From the NCBI GenBank assembly GCA_030614035.1, contig JAUWKW010000004.1:1-16774 (forward strand): 16,774 bases of DNA, in the 5' to 3' direction. Numbering within the stretch: the first letter of the stretch is position 1; each line of letters starts with the position of its first letter. The notes beneath the pieces are model-generated. The model was not told the origin of the DNA, did not search any database, and saw only the letters and a list, made by a program, of their open reading frames with translations. This document shows, piece by piece, positions 14,750 to 16,774 of the stretch. Source of the stretch: Chromatiales bacterium (GTDB taxonomy: Bacteria; Pseudomonadota; Gammaproteobacteria; Steroidobacterales; GCA-2729495). Position numbers and translations under genes: made by a program.

Positions 14750-15823
14750 TCACGCTGCGAAGGGAAAGCTCAGGCAGACCTCGTAGCTGTCCGAGTCCTC
14801 AACGACATTCAGGCTGGCGCGTTTGCCGTACGCCAGCTCAAGGCGTTGTCGAATATTGTTCAAGGCCATTCGGTTCCCTTCGCGACCGGACTGATTCGAG
14901 GCCGGCGGCCGAGGATTGCTGACCGTGATGCTGATCATGTCGCCCCGGCGCCGTCCCGCGATCCTAACGACACCCCCTGATGGGTCGGGCTCGATGCCGT
15001 GATAGATCGCGTTTTCCAGCAACGGCTGAATCGTCAATCCGGGAATCATTGCGCGCATCGGAATTTCGTCGACGATCCATTCAACAGCTAGCCGATCGCC
15101 CAAGCGCTGCTGCTCCATGCGCTGATAGATTCTCGCCAGCTCGAGTTCCTGCTTCAGACTGATTGGCTGTCCGGGCTCGCTGAGCGACGCCCGGAACAGA
15201 TCGGCTAAATCCTCGACCGCCTGTTCGGCGGCCACCGGTTTGGGTCCGATCAGCGCCGCGATCGTATTCATGCTGTTAAACAGGAAGTGTGGGCGAATGC
15301 GAGCCTGTAGCGCGTGAATACGCGACTCGGCCTCGCGCTCGACGTTGCGTTTCCATTCGTGGGATATATAAAAGTAACGCAGTGCCAGCGAGGTCACGAT
15401 GCTACCAATGGCGAGGTTTCGGAGCAGGAATCCCCAGCGCTGTGGCGGAAACCAGCTGCTCGTGCCATCCGTCGCGGTATTCCCGTAAAGAAAACCCACC
15501 CAATATACGAATTCGGAAATCACCGCCACGTTTGCCACGACCAAAAGCAGGCTTATTACGCTGGCTTTCTGCACGCTGCATCTGGATAACGCCGGTCGGG
15601 CTACTGACAGCACGGCAGCCGTGGTAAGCGCCATCCATAACATCAGCAGCGAGGTTTTGGCCAGGTCGGGGAAAAACTCTGGCCAGGGCACTGACCGCGC
15701 CAATGACAAAACTATGGCAACGATTTCGGCGATCAGCACGATCGCGAGGACCGTGCCCGGGGCGCTGAAATCCGGCAGGTAGAATTTATCGGAGAGTTTG
15801 GCTTTGTCGGTACTTGTGCTCAT
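14750..15823 (-). CDS. algZ: LytS/AlgZ(FimS)-type sensor histidine kinase
   Basis: A 357-residue membrane sensor kinase, very close in length to Pseudomonas FimS/AlgZ (about 358). Four hydrophobic segments are visible near 21-42, 58-75, 88-107 and 130-150. The His_kinase (PF06580-type) domain follows, with its H-box RIRPHFLFNSMNTI (His179) and an N-box QPLLENAIYHGI (Asn271). The ATP-binding end includes NRMALNNIRQRLELAYG. It should sit in the inner membrane and phosphorylate the regulator encoded next. The start is ATG 15823, 13 bases after the DUF4124 stop; an upstream in-frame codon at 15880 would overlap that gene. No strong ribosome-binding site is seen, so coupling is possible. The signal is unknown. 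Confidence 0.92.
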   Translation of the reverse strand: MSTSTDKAKLSDKFYLPDFSAPGTVLAIVLIAEIVAIVLSLARSVPWPEFFPDLAKTSLLMLWMALTTAAVLSVARPALSRCSVQKASVISLLLVVANVAVISEFVYWVGFLYGNTATDGTSSWFPPQRWGFLLRNLAIGSIVTSLALRYFYISHEWKRNVEREAESRIHALQARIRPHFLFNSMNTIAALIGPKPVAAEQAVEDLADLFRASLSEPGQPISLKQELELARIYQRMEQQRLGDRLAVEWIVDEIPMRAMIPGLTIQPLLENAIYHGIEPDPSGGVVRIAGRRRGDMISITVSNPRPPASNQSGREGNRMALNNIRQRLELAYGKRASLNVVEDSDSYEVCLSFPFAA

Positions 15824-15836
15824 AGGCGGCCACGGA

Positions 15837-16298
15837 TCAGCCGCCGCACCAATCGTCGACTTGTCGGCGAGCGTCAACACGCGCCTGCGTCAGCTCCTTG
15901 TCGTTCAGGTAGTCCCGCTCCCCGCCGGGCAAATCACGATACAGGCGTCTGGCGGTCGAGTACTGCTCTTGCTGGTCTTTCGCCTGTTCACAATTGGCCC
16001 GGCGGTCAGCGGCTACTTTCCCGGCTTCCTCTGTCAGCATCGCCTGCTCCTCCGCTGCCGATTTGCGATCCTCGGACGCGGCGGCGTATTGCTCTTGGTT
16101 GGCGGTGACGCGCTTTGTCACCTCGGCACTACTCGTGTGTTTTAACTTGAGCTCTATTGCTTCGTCCGCGAACTCGGGACGATCCGAGTACGAGATCTTG
16201 CCCGTCTCGTCGTCTACCGAGCGGTAAATGGTCTGGGCGGTGGCAAAACCGGCCAACAGACTCAGCCCCAGCAGGCTGGAGAAAATTATGGTTTTCAT
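15837..16298 (-). CDS. Secreted DUF4124 domain protein
   Basis: A 153-residue exported protein. MKTIIFSSLLGLSLLAGFATAQ is a classical signal peptide with cleavage expected after AxA (ATA). It is followed by a DUF4124 domain (TIYRSVDDETGKISYSDRPE, about 23-42), a common small periplasmic domain of unknown function. The rest is charged and helical (about 55-150), possibly coiled coil. The mature protein has two cysteines (in RANCEQ and DDWCGG) that could form a disulfide. ATG 16298 is preceded by AAGGG about 8-9 bases away. It ends 13 bases before the sensor kinase gene and probably shares its transcript, so a link to signal sensing is possible but unproven. Confidence 0.85.
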   Translation of the reverse strand: MKTIIFSSLLGLSLLAGFATAQTIYRSVDDETGKISYSDRPEFADEAIELKLKHTSSAEVTKRVTANQEQYAAASEDRKSAAEEQAMLTEEAGKVAADRRANCEQAKDQQEQYSTARRLYRDLPGGERDYLNDKELTQARVDARRQVDDWCGG

Positions 16299-16646
16299 GG
16301 CTTTTGCCCTTAAGCCGCAGGTCCTTCAACAGGGCCTCGTCGGCACTCCCTTTGGCTTCCTGATCGGCGCGAGTATCCCCCGGCAAGAGGTAGGCAGTCG
16401 TTGACGGGAGTCACGAATGAACGGTTCGCAGCGGGAGGGGGAGTTGGCCCAAAAATAGGCTAAAAAGCCCCTAAATGGCGCGATCAGGCCGCCAAATGCG
16501 TCGATCGTCTGAAACAGCGTTGAAATACGCAGACCCGGGCCAGATTCGAGCCCTCAAACTCGCTAAATTCCTTGCCACGGCGGTATCGACGCGCAATGGA
16601 ACGACCCGGCTGGGCGGACCAAGCTGGCCGGGCAAATCCTGCCGGA
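16299..16646. other. Intergenic region between amt and the DUF4124 gene
   Basis: No credible gene was found in these 348 bases. It should contain the promoter for the DUF4124-kinase-regulator unit and the end of the amt transcript. One terminator-like hairpin is recognised at 16450-16469. No convincing -35/-10 pair, tRNA, riboswitch or repeat family could be identified. Confidence 0.6.
16450..16469 (-). terminator. Weak terminator-like hairpin downstream of amt
   Basis: On the minus strand GGCT-TTTT-AGCC forms a four-base-pair stem and is followed by TATTTTTG. The T-rich tail is good but the stem is short. It lies about 180 bases past the amt stop, so it may end the amt transcript before the DUF4124 operon begins. 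Confidence 0.3.
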
Positions 16647-16774
16647 TCAGAGGTTGTAACCGCTTTCCTGGTGCAGGGCGATATCCAGGCCCTCTGATTC
16701 TTCCTCTTCGCTGACCCGCAAGCCGATCACAGCGCCGACGGTTTTGAGGATAATCCAGCTCAAGAAGCCGGTAT
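16647..16774 (-). CDS. amt: Ammonium transporter Amt, C-terminal end only
   Basis: The last 41 codons and stop of an Amt/AmtB ammonium channel; the rest lies beyond the window. The reading TGFLSWIILKTVGAVIGLRV is the end of the final membrane helix. It is followed by the cytoplasmic tail SEEEESEGLDIALHQESGYN, which matches the family pattern of GLRV, EGLD and a terminal H-x-E-x-x-YN. In enteric AmtB this tail contacts the trimer and takes part in GlnK (PII) regulation. The stop TGA is at 16649-16647. A glnK gene is often next to amt, but that side is outside the window. Confidence 0.9.
   Translation of the reverse strand, partial: TGFLSWIILKTVGAVIGLRVSEEEESEGLDIALHQESGYNL

Noticed and set aside
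16536..16556. tRNA T-loop-like string (GATTCGAGCCC) in the amt-DUF4124 gap
   Set aside because: The flanking bases do not form a T-stem, and no D-arm, anticodon arm or acceptor stem can be built around it.
16605..16632. CCCGGC...GCCGGG inverted repeat just after amt
   Set aside because: The loop is 16 bases and no T-tract follows on the minus strand, so a terminator call is not supported.
16475..16714. 79-codon open frame on the plus strand near the right end
   Set aside because: Runs into the antisense of amt, has no family features and no good ribosome-binding site.
1..16774. CRISPR arrays, insertion sequences, prophage or defence genes
   Set aside because: No regularly spaced repeats, transposase or phage motifs were seen. 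The tyrosine recombinase is housekeeping XerC in its conserved neighbourhood.

Overview
The window looks like ordinary chromosome of a free-living gammaproteobacterium with moderately high G+C. The evidence is the gene order. It has dapF-DUF484-xerC joined to hslV-hslU, a ubiE/ubiJ/ubiB ubiquinone cluster, an AlgZ/AlgR-type two-component pair beside hemX-hemY, and trpFBA. These neighbourhoods are typical of Pseudomonas- and Xanthomonas-like lineages. I cannot name the genus. No phage, insertion sequence, CRISPR array, rRNA or tRNA was recognised.

Layout. Bases 1-2616 (+ strand): the end of trpF, then trpB and trpA, the last steps of tryptophan synthesis, with overlapping or nearly overlapping reading frames. 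Bases 2636-10593 (- strand): a head-to-tail run of nine genes, transcribed dapF, DUF484, xerC, hslV, hslU, ubiE, a small zinc-binding GFA-family gene, ubiJ, ubiB. Gaps are mostly 0-50 bases, the largest being 94 bases between xerC and hslV. The run could be one or two long operons combining lysine/peptidoglycan precursor supply, chromosome dimer resolution, ATP-dependent proteolysis and ubiquinone synthesis. Bases 10594-10746: a divergent promoter region with a 14-base perfect palindrome. Bases 10747-11391 (+): a lone ParA/MinD-type ATPase without a ParB partner.

Bases 11465-16298 (- strand): hemX-hemY (overlapping), preceded by a LytTR response regulator, its sensor kinase and a small secreted DUF4124 protein. 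In Pseudomonas the algZ-algR pair is followed by hemC and hemD. Here both are absent and a 123-base spacer with a terminator-like hairpin takes their place. Bases 16647-16774 hold the C-terminal end of an Amt ammonium transporter.

I found no convincing previously undescribed system. The points most worth a second look are the missing hemCD, the GFA gene placed inside the ubiquinone cluster, a CxxC pair in the LytTR regulator, the DUF4124 gene coupled to the sensor kinase, the lone ParA with its palindrome, and a TrpF with an unusual active-site region.
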